This document shows, piece after piece, positions 9,301 through 19,431 of a stretch of DNA of 64,000 nucleotides. The position numbers and the translations under genes were made by a program. How positions within the stretch are numbered: position 1 is the first letter of the stretch; each line of letters begins with the position of its first letter. The stretch covers positions 744,001-808,000 of the forward strand of contig CAVSID010000001.1 in the NCBI GenBank assembly GCA_963727915.1, read 5' to 3'. The notes under the pieces were generated by a model. It was not told the origin of the DNA and did no database searches. It saw nothing but the letters and a program-made list of their open reading frames with translations. This stretch comes from CAWAND01 sp963727915 (GTDB lineage Bacteria; Chloroflexota; Anaerolineae; Anaerolineales; E44-bin32).

Positions 9301-10501
9301 ATGAGCGGTGATCGATCGATTCGGATGTCCCGCGGCGTCGCGCATCTCGAGCGTTCGGTCATGCGCGACCTCCTGAAATTCGCCGTCGACCCGGAGATCA
9401 TTTCCCTGGCCGGGGGTCTTCCGGCAGCCGAAACACTGCCGGTCGACGCCTTTCGCACCTGCCTGGACGATGTGCTTGCGCGGGACGGCCCCGCCAGCCT
9501 GCAGTACAGCCCGCCGTACGCTCCCCTGCGAGCGTGGATTGCCGAGCACATGCGCGGCCGGGGCGTGGACTGTTCCCCAGAGCAGGTCTTCATCACAAAC
9601 GGCGCCCAGCAGGGGCTGGCGATCCTCTCGACGATGATGCTCGACCCCGGCGATCCGGCGGCCATCGAGGCCATCGCCTTCACGGGCATCCAGCAGGTGA
9701 CAGCGGGCCGAGGCGCCGAGGTCCGAACGGTGGCTATCGATCCGGCGACCGGTGCCGACATGGGTTCTCTGGAAGCAGCCTTCAAGCGCGAGCCGAAGCC
9801 AAGACTGGCCGTTCTGGTACCGAATTTCCACAACCCGTTGAGCGCCACGATGCCCGGTCCTGCCAGGCAGACCGCCGCCGAATTGGCGGCCCGCTACCAT
9901 GTGCCGCTTATCGAGGATGACCCCTACGGCATGCTGCGATTCGAGGGGTCCCCTATCCCGCCGATCAAGGCCCACGACGAGGACGGTTGGGTTTTCTACC
10001 TGGGTTCGTTCTCCAAGATGTTCGCGCCCGGGGTCCGGCTTGGCTGGATCGTGGCCCCGGAGAGCATGATCCCCAAGATCACGGTTGTCCGCGAGTCGAT
10101 GGACCTGGAATCCTCCACTTTGATCCAGCGGGCCGTCCACGAGTTCATCCGGCGCGGTCACCTGGTATCGCACCTGGCCGACATGAACGCCCTGCACCGG
10201 GAACGGCGGGACCGTTTGTTGGCGGCCCTGGAGGGCGAATTCACCGGCGGCGAAAGCTGGACCCGGCCGCAAGGTGGGCTGTTCGTGTGGCTGACCTTAG
10301 CTGACGGAGTGAACACGTGGGATTTGTTCGAAGTCCGCCGTGGACAAGAAGGTCGCCTATATCCCAGGCGGGGCGTTTGCCGTGGATGGCGGCCACCAGA
10401 ACAGTCTGCGGCTGAGTTTTGGGAACGTGCATACCGAAAAGATCGAAACCGGGGTGGCCCGGCTGGCTGAAGCCGTACGGGAGGGCGCTCTGGCACATTG
10501 A
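9301..10501 (+). CDS. PLP aminotransferase, 2-aminoadipate/aromatic type (MocR-like fold), one frameshift
   Basis: A fold-type I aminotransferase of the LysN/KAT II group. Motifs: ISLAGGLPAAETLP, FITNGAQQGLAIL (PLP phosphate loop), VPNFHNPLSATM, LIEDDPYGMLRFEG and the PLP lysine in YLGSFSKMFAPGVRLGW. The frame shifts near 10332, after which IPGGAFAVDGGHQNSLRLSF and the tail continue to TGA 10499-10501. About 400 residues. It stands immediately before HPPD and homogentisate genes, so a plausible role is making 4-hydroxyphenylpyruvate from tyrosine, the first step of that pathway; relatives also act on aminoadipate, kynurenine or branched-chain amino acids. The ATG is set by the adjacent -10 box. 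Confidence 0.85.
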
Positions 10502-10522
10502 GGACACCTTGGGAGGTGTGCG

Positions 10523-11650
10523 ATGGCAGAAGTTACGACCACTGGACCTCGACCCATCACCGAAGAAGCCGACTTTCTCCAAATCAAGAGCATTGACCAC
10601 ATCCATTTCTGGGTGGGGAACGCCAAACAAGCCATGTACTACTGGTGGAAGGCCTTCGGTTTCAAGCCGGTGGCCTACGCCGGGTTGGAGACGGGCAATC
10701 GGGAAAACGCTTCGTATGTGCTCGAGTCCGGGAAGGTACGGCTGGTTGTGTCCGCCCCGTATGGGCCGTCGAACGCCATCGCCGGCCACCACCTCGTGCA
10801 CGGGGACGGAGTGAAAGTCGTCGCCCTCGGGGTCGAGGACGTGGAGCAGGCGTTCAAGGAGACCACGGCACGCGGCGGCGTGGCTGCCTGGGGGCCGAAG
10901 GAGGAGCGGGACGACTTCGGCATCTACCGCACCTCGGCCATTCACGCCTACGGTGAGGTGCTGCACGTCTTTGTCGACCGGGACGACTACAGCGGCCCCT
11001 TTGCGCCCGGCTACGTGTCGATCGACTATCCGGCTGAGTCCACCGGCCTGGCCGCCGTAGATCACGTGGTGGCCAACGTTGAGTTGGGCAAGATGAACTA
11101 CTGGGTTAACTTCTACCACCAGGTGATGGGCTTCCGCCAGCTCCTGCACTTCGACGACAAGGACATCAGCACCGAATACTCGGCCCTGATGTCGAAAGTG
11201 ATGCAGGATGGCAGCGGCCGGGTCAAGCTGCCGATCAACGAACCGGCGGATGGGAAGAAGAAGAGCCAGATCGAGGAATATCTGACCTACTATCTCACGC
11301 CCGGGGTCCAGCACCTGGCGCTGGCCACGGGCGATATCATCGAAACAGTCGGCCAACTCGAGGCGCGCGGCGTCGAATTCCTCAGGGTGCCCGACGAATA
11401 CTACGAAGCTCTCCCCGAGCGGGTGGGGGACATCAAAGAATCCATCCAAGCCATTCAGGAGCTGGGTATCCTGGTCGACCGCGACGACGAGGGCTATCTG
11501 CTGCAGATCTTTTCCAAGCCGCTCCAGGATCGGCCGACGGCCTTCATTGAGGTCATTCAACGGCGCGGCAGCCGGGGGTTCGGCAAGGGCAACTTCAAGG
11601 CATTGTTTGAGGCGATCGAAGCCGAGCAGGATCGCCGGGGCAACCTTTAA
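10523..11650 (+). CDS. hppD: 4-hydroxyphenylpyruvate dioxygenase
   Basis: Converts 4-hydroxyphenylpyruvate to homogentisate with O2 and Fe(II). The 375-residue protein is intact and has the two-domain vicinal-oxygen-chelate layout. Iron ligands are visible: His181 in AAVDHVVANV, His264 in GVQHLALAT and Glu343 in AFIEVIQR. The segment GYLLQIFSKPLQDRPT before the last ligand and the C-terminal RGFGKGNFKALFEAIE helix that closes the site are typical. A GGGAGG element precedes ATG 10523. It is followed by FAH-family and homogentisate dioxygenase genes on the same strand with short gaps, a homogentisate operon. Very sure of the family. Confidence 0.96.
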   Translation: MAEVTTTGPRPITEEADFLQIKSIDHIHFWVGNAKQAMYYWWKAFGFKPVAYAGLETGNRENASYVLESGKVRLVVSAPYGPSNAIAGHHLVHGDGVKVVALGVEDVEQAFKETTARGGVAAWGPKEERDDFGIYRTSAIHAYGEVLHVFVDRDDYSGPFAPGYVSIDYPAESTGLAAVDHVVANVELGKMNYWVNFYHQVMGFRQLLHFDDKDISTEYSALMSKVMQDGSGRVKLPINEPADGKKKSQIEEYLTYYLTPGVQHLALATGDIIETVGQLEARGVEFLRVPDEYYEALPERVGDIKESIQAIQELGILVDRDDEGYLLQIFSKPLQDRPTAFIEVIQRRGSRGFGKGNFKALFEAIEAEQDRRGNL

Positions 11651-11697
11651 ATCGACACAGCCAATGGCACGGGCCTCGTGGCCCGGGAGCGCCCCAT

Positions 11698-12702
11698 ATG
11701 CGGTATGTGACGTTTGTCACAAACGACAAGCCACGCCAGCAGCGGCTCGGGGCGTTGGTCGGGGAGTGGGTCGTAGACCTCCCGGCGGCGCAGCCGTGGG
11801 CTCAGCGCGCCAAGAACCTCTCGGCCGAACCAGTGCCTAATTCGTTGATGGAATTGATCCTGTCTGGTCCGGGCGCCTGGGCCTATTCGCAGACACTGAT
11901 GTCTGCCATCGGCGAGGAAGACGTCGGGCTTTTGGCCAGCCTGCAGCACGAGAAGGTCGCCTACACGTTGGACGACGTCCGCCTGCTCCCGCCGCTGCCT
12001 CGCCCCATGGGGCTGCGGGATTTTTATGCTTTCGAGCAGCACGTGGCAGCGGCGTTTGCCAACCGAGGCGCCGGAGTGCCGGAAGCCTGGTATCGTCAGC
12101 CGGTGTTCTACTTCTCCAACCCGCACTCGGTCTATGGCCCAAATGAAACCGTTCCCTATCCGCGCTATTCAAGCGAGCTCGACTACGAACTGGAGATCGC
12201 CTGCGTTATCGGCCAGGCAGGACGCAACATCCCCGCCGATCGTGCCGGGATCTTCATCTTCGGCTACATGGTCTTCAACGATTGGTCGGCCCGAGACGCA
12301 CAGCGCGAGGAGATGTCGGTTGGGCTCGGGCCGGCGAAGGGCAAGGACTTCGCTTCGAGCTTTGGTCCGTGCCTGGTCACGCCGGACGAGTTCGAAGACC
12401 GGCGGACTGAGCGACCCGGCGTGTTCGATCTGGCGATGACCGCCCGCCTCAACGGAGAAGAGCGGTCGAGTGGCAACTGGCGAGACATCCATTACAGTTT
12501 CGCCGAGATGATCGAGCGCGCCTCGGAGGAGGTCTTCCTGCTACCCGGAGAGGTCATCGGCTCGGGCACAGTCGGAAGTGGATGCCTGTTGGAACTGACC
12601 GGGGGCAAAGGTCCCTGGCTCCAACCGGGCGACACGGTTGAACTCGAGATCGAGCGTATGGGTATCTTGCGGAACGCGGTCGGCCCGGCAGATCGGGCCT
12701 AG
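11698..12702 (+). CDS. Fumarylacetoacetate hydrolase family protein
   Basis: An intact 334-residue FAH-family enzyme. The metal-binding acidic residues sit in SSELDYELEIACVIG and FNDWSARDAQ; GLGPAKGKDFASSFGPCLVT and GSGTVGSGCLLEL are the family's conserved blocks, and DFYAFEQHVAAA provides the catalytic His region. Between hppD and hmgA it most likely hydrolyses fumarylacetoacetate to fumarate and acetoacetate, the last step of homogentisate breakdown; other FAH-family reactions cannot be excluded. ATG 11698 follows a GGGAG element at about -12. A CRP-type palindrome covers codons 3-8. Confidence 0.9.
   Translation: MRYVTFVTNDKPRQQRLGALVGEWVVDLPAAQPWAQRAKNLSAEPVPNSLMELILSGPGAWAYSQTLMSAIGEEDVGLLASLQHEKVAYTLDDVRLLPPLPRPMGLRDFYAFEQHVAAAFANRGAGVPEAWYRQPVFYFSNPHSVYGPNETVPYPRYSSELDYELEIACVIGQAGRNIPADRAGIFIFGYMVFNDWSARDAQREEMSVGLGPAKGKDFASSFGPCLVTPDEFEDRRTERPGVFDLAMTARLNGEERSSGNWRDIHYSFAEMIERASEEVFLLPGEVIGSGTVGSGCLLELTGGKGPWLQPGDTVELEIERMGILRNAVGPADRA
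11706..11721. promoter_or_regulatory. CRP-type palindrome inside the first codons of the FAH gene
   Basis: TGTGA-CGTTTG-TCACA matches the CRP/FNR consensus in all ten fixed positions. It begins eight bases after the start codon, 55 bases downstream of the hppD stop, and could act as a roadblock or as the operator of an internal promoter. It is in coding sequence, so chance through codon use (Val-Thr-Phe-Val-Thr) must be considered. Confidence 0.35.
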
Positions 12703-12730
12703 ACGAGAAAACCAACCAGGGAGGCGGGAA

Positions 12731-13895
12731 ATGCCGTTCTATCAACGATTGGGTGACATGCCGCAGAAGCGGCACACACAGTTCAGGAAACCGGGGGGCG
12801 GGCTGTACCGGGAAGAGGTCATGGGGCTGGAGGGCTTCTCCGGCCTGCAGTCCATCTTGTACCATCACTTCCTGCCGCCAAGGGTGCGCGAGGTGGATGA
12901 CCTAGGGGATGACACGTCCCGAGTACGCCGAATTCGGGGGAGTCCGGCACCGGGCCTTCACCACGGGCGACGCGCCGGTGGGGGGTGACCCGGTGTCGGC
13001 CCACCGCGTGCTGCTGGGGAACGACGATGTCACCCTTGGGATTTCCCGACCCACCGAGAGCATGGACTACTTCTACCGCAACGGCCAGGCATACGAGGTG
13101 TGGTTCACCCACGAAGGCTCGGGTGAGCTCCACACCCAGTTTGGGGTGCTCGAATTTGGGCCGGGAGACTATGTGGTGATTCCCTATGGCACCACCTGGC
13201 AGATGCGGCTGAACGAAGAGGCACGGTTCTTCGTGATCGAAGCCCCGTCCCAGATCCAGCCCCCCAAACGCTATCGCAATAACTTCGGCCAGCTCACCGA
13301 ATTTGCACCCTACACCGAGCGGGACATTCGGACCCCCCACGATTTGCAGACCCACACCGAGCGCGGCGAGTTCGAGGTGCGGGTCAAGGTGCGCAACCGG
13401 ATCTCAAAGCATGTCCTCGACCACCATCCGCACGACGTGGTCGGATGGGACGGGTATCTTTATCCCTGGGCTTTCAACATCAACGATTACGAACCGATTA
13501 CCGGCTTGATTCACCAACCGCCGCCGGTGCACCAGACGTTTGAGGGCTGGAACTTCGTGGTGTGCTCGTTCGTCCCGCGCCTGTTCGACTATCACCCGGA
13601 GGCCATCCCGGCGCCGTACAGCCACTCCAACGTGAATTCGGATGAGGTGATCTACTACTGCGACGGCGATTTCATGTCCCGCAAAGGGATCAACCAGTAC
13701 GACATCACCCTTCACCCTTCCGGTCTGCCTCACGGGCCGCAACCCGGCGTCACCGAAGCCTCGATCGGCGCCAAGAAGACGGAGGAGTTGGCGGTGATGG
13801 TCGACACATTCCGTCCGCTCAATGTCGCCCTGCCGGCCCTGGAGATGGAGAAGACAGACTACATGGCCAGCTGGCTGGAGGGCGATGGGGAGTAA
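12731..13895 (+). CDS. hmgA: Homogentisate 1,2-dioxygenase, one frameshift
   Basis: Opens the ring of homogentisate to maleylacetoacetate using Fe(II). The first 58 residues (MPFYQRLGDMPQKRHTQFRK) are in one frame; after about 12905 the rest continues in the next frame to the stop at 13895. Cupin features are visible, with the C-terminal block YSHSNVNSDEVIYYCDGDF and LHPSGLPHGPQPG holding the expected His and Glu iron ligands. About 388 residues, shorter than the 430-445 of the mammalian type but like many bacterial homologues. GGAGGCGGGAA precedes ATG 12731. It completes the core of the pathway; no maleylacetoacetate isomerase gene is seen nearby. Confidence 0.93.
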
Positions 13896-13954
13896 CCCGG
13901 CCGCAAGATCCGCTGACCATCACCTCAACCAAGCGTCAGGAGCGCAGTTGCCCC

Positions 13955-14611
13955 ATGGAACTGAATCCGGCCAACGTCCCCTGGCAAGATGTTTACAAGC
14001 TGATGATCGGGTCGATCTTGCCCCGCCCCGTCGGCTGGGTGTCCACCTTGAGCCGGGACGGGGTGCGCAACCTAGCGCCGTTTTCTTTCTTCAACGCCAT
14101 CTGCGGCAATCCGCCGCATGTGCTCTTCTGCCCCATGATCCGCGGCACCGACTCCAAAGCCAAGGACAGCCTCGACAACGCGCGTGCAACCGGCGAATTC
14201 GTGGTCAACATCGTCACCGAACCGCTGGCCGAGGCGATGAACATCAGCTCCATGGAGGTCCTGCCGGACGTCGACGAATTTGAGCTGGCCGGCCTGACGC
14301 CCGTCGAGTCCGCTGGCCGTCAAGCCGCCCCGAGTGGGCGAAAGCCCCATCCACTTTGAGTGCCGGACGGTCGAGATCGTTGACCTGGGGGACCAGCCCG
14401 GGGGAGGCAGCGTGGTCATCGGGCGAGTGGTCCACCTCCACGCTGACGACGGTGTGATCTTCGATGGCGACCAAGATTGACCTGGCCAAGCTCCGGCCCA
14501 TCGGCCGCCTGGCGGGCGCGAGCTACTGCCGGGTGACCGATCTGTTCGACATGCCGCGTCCCCCGTCCCGGCTGATCCGAGGGCGAAACAGGCTTCGAAG
14601 AACAGCTCTGA
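13955..14611 (+). CDS. Flavin reductase-like, FMN-binding split-barrel protein, frameshifted
   Basis: The N-terminus contains the split-barrel flavin-binding signature: ILPRPVGWVSTLSRDGVRN, LAPFSFFNAICGNPPHVLF and DNARATGEFVVNIV. Further text (LAVKPPRVGESPIHFECRT, VVIGRVVHLH, KLRPIGRLAGASYCR) is spread over other frames, with changes near 14305, 14460 and 14575; the stop is probably TGA 14609-14611. About 218 residues. Relatives reduce FMN with NAD(P)H and pass it to a partner oxygenase, or bind flavin without a known partner. It is co-directional with the homogentisate genes, 59 bases after hmgA, but no flavin-dependent monooxygenase is next to it. Confidence 0.8.
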
Positions 14612-14767
14612 CGAGCTACCTTCGACCGGCGTGGGGCATCCCCCAGGGGGATGACGCGGGGTTGTCGTCAGCGACATGCATTTCCCTTGGATAACGCTAG
14701 AGACGTCATATCGAATGCCGCCGGTCGGTGTTGTAACTTGAGTGAGAGGGAGAGCAGCCGGACGCGC

Positions 14768-16393
14768 ATGATACCCGAATCCAACCTGGTCGTCGAAGGG
14801 CTGGCTTTTCGATATCGCGATCGCGCCGATAAGGCGATACAGGACATCTCATTTGATCTTGACCGCGGCCAGCTGATGCTGGTGGCGGGAAGCAGCGGCT
14901 GTGGGAAGACCACGCTCATCCGGGCCATTAACGGATTGGTGCCTCGATCCTACAAGGGTGAACTGACCGGCCAGGTGAGGCTTGCAGGAAAGGAGACCAC
15001 CGAGCCTTTCCCTGGCCGAAATCTCACATCATGTCGGCACCCTGCTGCAGGATCCCGAGCGGCAGATCCTGGGTTCGAGGGTGCTCAACGAAGTCGCCTT
15101 CGGCCTTGAGAATTTGGGGCTCCCCCGGGAGGAGATCCGTCAGCGGGCCGAGTCGGCCCTGGCCCGGCTGGCGATCAGCCACCTGGCCGACCGCGAGACC
15201 CACCTGCTCTCCGGCGGAGAGAAGCAAAAAGTGGCCATGGCTGGAGTGCTGGCCATGGAGCCCAGCTTGCTTCTGCTGGACGAGCCCCTGGCGAGCCTCG
15301 ACCCCGCCAGCGCCCAGGACGCTCTGCGACACGATCCGCGCTCTGGTCGACGCCGGCATGAGCGTCATGCTTGTAGAACACCGGGTGGAGGACGTCCTGG
15401 GCATCTCCCCCGATCGCGTGATGTACATGAGCGGCGGGACGCATCCAGTTCCTCGGAGACACCGATGAGCTCGTTGGCCATCTTGACCATCACGAGGTCA
15501 AGCTCCCGGCCCCGATGGTGATCCAGCAAGCCGCATCCGAACCGCCGCCGCCCCCATTCCAGCCGGCGGTGGAAACGCCATCTGCACCCGGCCAGCCCAT
15601 CCTTGAGTTTCAGGACGTCGGTTTTGGCTACGAAGAAGGCCCCGAGGTGCTGCATGACATCGATCTGGCGGTGGCGCCGGCGAGATCATCGCCCTGTTGG
15701 GGCCCAACGGCGCGGGCAAGACCACGCTCGTCAAACACGCGATTGGCCTGCTGAAGCCCCGACGGGGCCAAGTCAAAATCGACGGCCAGGACAGCAGCCA
15801 GCTCTCCATCGCGCAGATTGCCTCCAATCTGGGATATGTGTTCCAGAGCCCAAGCCATATGCTGTTCGCTCCGACCGTGGGAGAGGAACTTGCTTTTGGC
15901 CCCAGGAATCTCGGGCATCCGTCGGATGAAATTCAGACAGGAGGTAGCCTATGCCATAGACGTGATGAACCTCTCGGGCATGGCGGAAGACCCCCCGCTG
16001 GCGCTGTCGTTTGGACAGCAGAAGCGGGTCAGCATTGCCGCCATCCTGGCGATGAAATCGCGGATCCTGGTGATGGATGAGCCGACAGCCGGGCAGGACT
16101 ACAAGAACTACATGGGCTTCATGGATTCGATTCTCCAGACGCCCGGCTTCGAGGCGATCCTGTTCATCACCCACGACCTCGATCTGGCCCTGGTGTACGC
16201 CAACCGGGTGCTGCTGATGGCGGACGGACGGATCGTCGCCGACGGCCAGCCGGAAGAGGTCCTGCAGGACTTCGATCTGATCCAACGATCCAATCTGGTG
16301 CCGACCTCGCTGCTCAAGGCCAATCTGGAGCGGCTGCCGTCCACAGGTCACTTTCTGCGGGCGGAGGCGCTGGCCCACGCGGATGTTGGCTGA
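14768..16393 (+). CDS. ECF transporter double ATPase (two fused ABC ATP-binding domains), many frameshifts
   Basis: Two ABC ATPase domains in one polypeptide of about 540 residues, as in YkoD/EcfA fusions that power energy-coupling-factor vitamin importers. Domain 1 has Walker A AGSSGCGKTT, signature LLSGGEKQKVAMAG and Walker B LLLLDEPLASLD; domain 2 has LLGPNGAGKTTL, LSFGQQKRVSIAA (a variant signature without the usual SGG) and LVMDEPTAGQD, with switch His in FITHDLDLA. A Pro-rich linker (near 15540-15560) joins them. Frame changes lie near 15003, 15340, 15440, 15690 and 15945. The S and T components follow on the same strand. Confidence 0.9.
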
Positions 16394-16451
16394 CAGGGAG
16401 CCATGTCCGATGAGCGGCAACTTTGATCAAGAGATCATTCAGGAGGGAGCC

Positions 16452-17389
16452 ATGAGCAACTCAAAGCTTTGGTCGGTGTTAGGTGCACTTGTTGGGGTCA
16501 TCGTCTTCTTCGCCGGGATCATTTGGATCGGTGGCCAGATCAATCCCGATCTGCAGCTGGACGAGACCGCCACGCTTCGGTTTGTGTTCGTCGGTATCGG
16601 CTTGTTGGCCGTGTTCGTGATCTACTGGTTGACCAAGGAGAACGACGCCTGGGAGGTCGGCACGCGGCAGGTGGTCTACATGGCCATCGGCGCCGCACTC
16701 TACGCCGTCTTCTCCTACCTGTTCAACGGCACGGTCTTCGTGGTGCCGTCGGTCAGCCAGGTGTCGCTGCGCCCCGCCATCGCCCTGCCGATGTTCTTCG
16801 GCTACGTGTTCGGTCCCGTGGTCGGGTTCTTCACCGGAGCCGTGGGCAACATGTTCGGTGATGCCCTGACCGGCTTCGGCCTGTCGCCCCAGTGGAGCAT
16901 CGGCAACGGATTGGTCGGCCTGATCTCCGGCCTGGCGGCGCTGTATGTCGACAAGAAGAAGGGTCTCAACACGGTGTTGATCGTGAGCGCCGTGCTGGCG
17001 GCCATCGCCACACATCTTGTGGTTCCTCAATCCGTCGCAATCCAACATGATGTTCTTCGATCCGGGCGCCGGAATCTTCGGTGACGCCACGATCTCAGCC
17101 TTCGCCGGCCTGTCAGCCATCGTCGGTCTTCGTCCTGGTGCTGGCGGTGCGCTACGGCTTCGCCAGCGACATGGACATCGCTGCCGCAGTCACTTGGGCG
17201 ATGCTGGGCAACTTCATCGGCATCGGCTTTGCGGCCGTCTCCGATATCTGGATCAACGGCTTCCCGCCCGCCGTGGCCATCGTCGGCGAGTTTCTGCCGG
17301 CGGCCGGCCCCAACATGATCTTCGCTGCCATCCTGGTCCCCATCCTGGTGCGTGCTTGGATGTCCCTTCAGAGACAGACCGGACGCTGA
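16452..17389 (+). CDS. ECF transporter S (substrate-binding) component, two frameshifts
   Basis: A membrane protein of about 310 residues with roughly eight hydrophobic segments: two N-terminal helices (VLGALVGVIVFFAGIIWIGG and LRFVFVGIGLLAVFVIYWL), then the six-helix S-component core. The stretch LRPAIALPMFFGYVFGPVVG followed by FFTGAVGNMFGDALTG is typical of S components that present a vitamin to the T subunit. Frame changes are near 17020 and 17118. The ligand is not deducible. ATG 16452 is preceded by CAGGAGGGAGC. It sits between the double ATPase and the T component, so the three genes form a complete dedicated ECF importer. Confidence 0.85.
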
Positions 17390-17402
17390 TTTCGAGGGTC
17401 AA

Positions 17403-17429
17403 GAGAGGGGCCCTGACCGGGCCCCTCTC
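17403..17429. terminator. Perfect 11-bp hairpin between the S and T genes
   Basis: GAGAGGGGCCC and GGGCCCCTCTC pair perfectly around a five-base loop, 14 bases after the S-component stop and 17 before the T-component start. No T-run follows, so it may stabilise the upstream message or partly terminate transcription, lowering T relative to S and A. Confidence 0.6.
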
Positions 17430-17446
17430 GCCGATCGAATCTCCCG

Positions 17447-18321
17447 ATGCTGGTTAGCTGGCGCTATCGGCCCCGACGGTCCTTGATCCAGGCGTTCGAT
17501 CCGTCCGCCTGGCTAATCTTCTACGCCTGCTTTCATCGCCTCCACCCTCTTCTTCTGGGACCTGCGGTTGTTGGCCGTCTTCACGCTGGTGGCCGTTATT
17601 ATCGTCGCCACCTCCGGGGTAAAGTGGTCCGAAGTCTCGCCGAGCGTGGTTGTTCATCGGAGGTTTCATCGTCTTCTTCGCCTTCCTGACGTTCCTGACC
17701 GGGCGGGGCGGCGTTGAGGTATACACCCAGGAGCACATCATCCGGACGCTGAGGGCCCCGTTCACGATCTTCGGGTGGCGGCCGACGTTGGAAGTCACCG
17801 TTGAACGGATGGTATTCTCGCTGAGTCAGATGGCACGTGTCTTCGCCCTGGCCAGCACCACCATCCTGATCCCCTACTCGCTCAACCCGGCCCATTACGG
17901 CGTGGCCTTCCGCCGGCTGGGTCTGCCGGACAAGATCGCCTACGCCATGGACCTCACGATGCGCTTCATCCCCACCTTTGGGCGCGACTTCCAACTCACC
18001 CTGGACGCACAAAAAGCCCGGGGCTATGAACTCGAGAAGCTCCAGGGCGGGCTGATCGAACAGGTGCGCAAGCTGGCGCCGTTGGTCGTCCCCGTGACCG
18101 TGCACGCTCTGGCGGGGAGCGAGGACATCATCGACGCCATGGACCTGCGCGCCTTCGGCACCGGCCCCCGTACATGGCTCATCGAGCTGCGCTATCAGAC
18201 CCGCGATTACATTCTGATCGGCGTGGCTGTGGCCGTGTTCTTGTTCTCGATGGCGGCTTCTCTGCTAGGCGTCGGCCAATTCTGGGTGCCGGAAACCCTC
18301 CTCAAGATATTCGGCTTCTAG
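17447..18321 (+). CDS. ECF transporter T component (EcfT), two frameshifts near the start
   Basis: The transmembrane coupling subunit of the ECF importer. N-terminal helices are split over three frames (changes near 17525 and 17640); from about 17650 the protein is open to the stop at 18321. Two Ala-Arg-Gly-like coupling motifs that contact the ATPases are seen: DAQKARGYELEKLQGG and DAMDLRAFGTGPRT, the usual spacing in EcfT. Hydrophobic segments include FIGGFIVFFAFLTFLTG and ILIGVAVAVFLFSMAASLL. About 290 residues. The start at ATG 17447 (MLVSWRYRPRRSLIQAFDPS) is typical of the family, whose first motif is an amphipathic segment before the first helix. Confidence 0.88.
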
Positions 18322-18358
18322 AGCCGACCGCCGACGGCGTCCCCTCGGCCGTTTCGAC

Positions 18359-18364
18359 TACAAT
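18359..18364 (+). promoter_or_regulatory. TACAAT -10-like box upstream of degV
   Basis: TACAAT lies 25 bases before an in-frame ATG at 18390 and 43 before the preferred ATG at 18408, in the short gap after the ECF T gene. It may give degV its own promoter; there is no clear -35. Confidence 0.35.
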
Positions 18365-18407
18365 CAAGCCGCATACCCACCCGGCGCCCATGGTCGACAG
18401 GTTCGGC

Positions 18408-19241
18408 ATGGCCAAGATCGCAATCGTGACCGACAGCACGGCTGACCTGCCGCAGGACGAAACCGCCCGGTGGGGGATCGAGGTCGTACCGGCGCTCTTG
18501 ACCGTGGATGGAAAGACTCTGGCCGACGGACGCGACATCACCCGGGCTGAGCTGTACCGGCGTTTGCCCCTGGCGAACGGTCTGCCGACGACGGCAGCAC
18601 CGCCCCCGGGCGATTTTGCCCGGGCCTACGAACGCCTGTTGACGGCCGGGGCCAATTCGGTGCTCTCGATCCACCTGGCCCAGCGCCTCTCCGGCCTGTT
18701 CGACATGGCGGTGAAGGCAGCCCAAGCGTTCGTTGGGCGCGTGACCGTCATCGACAGCCGGCAGGCATCATTGGCCCTCGGGTTTCAGGTGCTCGAGGTA
18801 GCCGGAGCGGCTGCCCGAGGCGACGATTTGGCGAGCCTAATGGAGATGGCGATTGATCTACGCCAAAGGTCGCGGCTGGTGGCCATGGTCGACAGCCTGC
18901 GCTATCTCCGGCGCAGCGGGAGAGTAGGCTGGCTTCAGGGCAGCGTAGGAGACGTCCTCAGCCTTAAGCTGGTGTTAGAAGTCGACGACGGCCAGGTCTA
19001 TCGGGTGGCTCAAACCCGAACCCGCCGGGGCGCCCAGCAGGCCATGCTGGCACGCGTTGGGGCCTGGGGGCGGTTAGCAAGGGTGGCCGCCATGCACGTC
19101 GCCGATCCCGACGGCGCAGCGGAGTTGGCCGTCGAGCTGGCCCCACAGTGCGGCAGCCAGCCACTGATTGCCGAGGCCACGACGGTGCTCGGAACGCATG
19201 TCGGACCCGGCGCCGTGGGCGTTGCGGCCCTGATCGCATGA
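18408..19241 (+). CDS. DegV family fatty-acid-binding protein
   Basis: Begins MAKIAIVTDSTADLPQDET, the DegV signature, and contains the two blocks that hold the fatty-acid carboxylate: PTTAAPPPGDFARAYE and LSIHLAQRLSGLFDMA. About 277 residues, intact. DegV/FakB proteins bind a fatty acid and present it to the kinase FakA for phosphorylation; no fakA is in the window. ATG 18408 gives the family N-terminus; an in-frame ATG at 18390 would add six residues. It ends the long run of + genes and is convergent with the corrinoid-protein gene. Confidence 0.9.
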   Translation: MAKIAIVTDSTADLPQDETARWGIEVVPALLTVDGKTLADGRDITRAELYRRLPLANGLPTTAAPPPGDFARAYERLLTAGANSVLSIHLAQRLSGLFDMAVKAAQAFVGRVTVIDSRQASLALGFQVLEVAGAAARGDDLASLMEMAIDLRQRSRLVAMVDSLRYLRRSGRVGWLQGSVGDVLSLKLVLEVDDGQVYRVAQTRTRRGAQQAMLARVGAWGRLARVAAMHVADPDGAAELAVELAPQCGSQPLIAEATTVLGTHVGPGAVGVAALIA

Positions 19242-19431
19242 CGATCGGCCATCCAGGGCAACCATAAATCGCAACCGCGAAGAAGCAGCCCAACCCGTCG
19301 ACCGTCTGACCAGGCAATGAGAAGTTCCCCGCCGAACTTATTGTGAGCGGTGTGCGGTGCCCGAGCTCTCGCAGGTTGGAATGGCTAGTCGTATGCGGGA
19401 AGCGAGACCCGAGGGTCGACCCTCCCCGGAT

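Noticed and set aside
8965..10272. Long antisense open frames (e.g. 435 codons opposite the GTPase/aminotransferase genes)
   Set aside because: They mirror real genes in GC-rich sequence, have no family motifs and no ribosome binding site.
14612..14767. TPP or other vitamin riboswitch before the ECF transporter
   Set aside because: No conserved core was recognised in the 156-base gap; only loose resemblance in one short stretch.
19411..19424. GAGGGTCGACCCTC as a terminator between degV and the corrinoid gene
   Set aside because: As a hairpin it has only five pairs with a four-base loop and no T-run; it may be chance.
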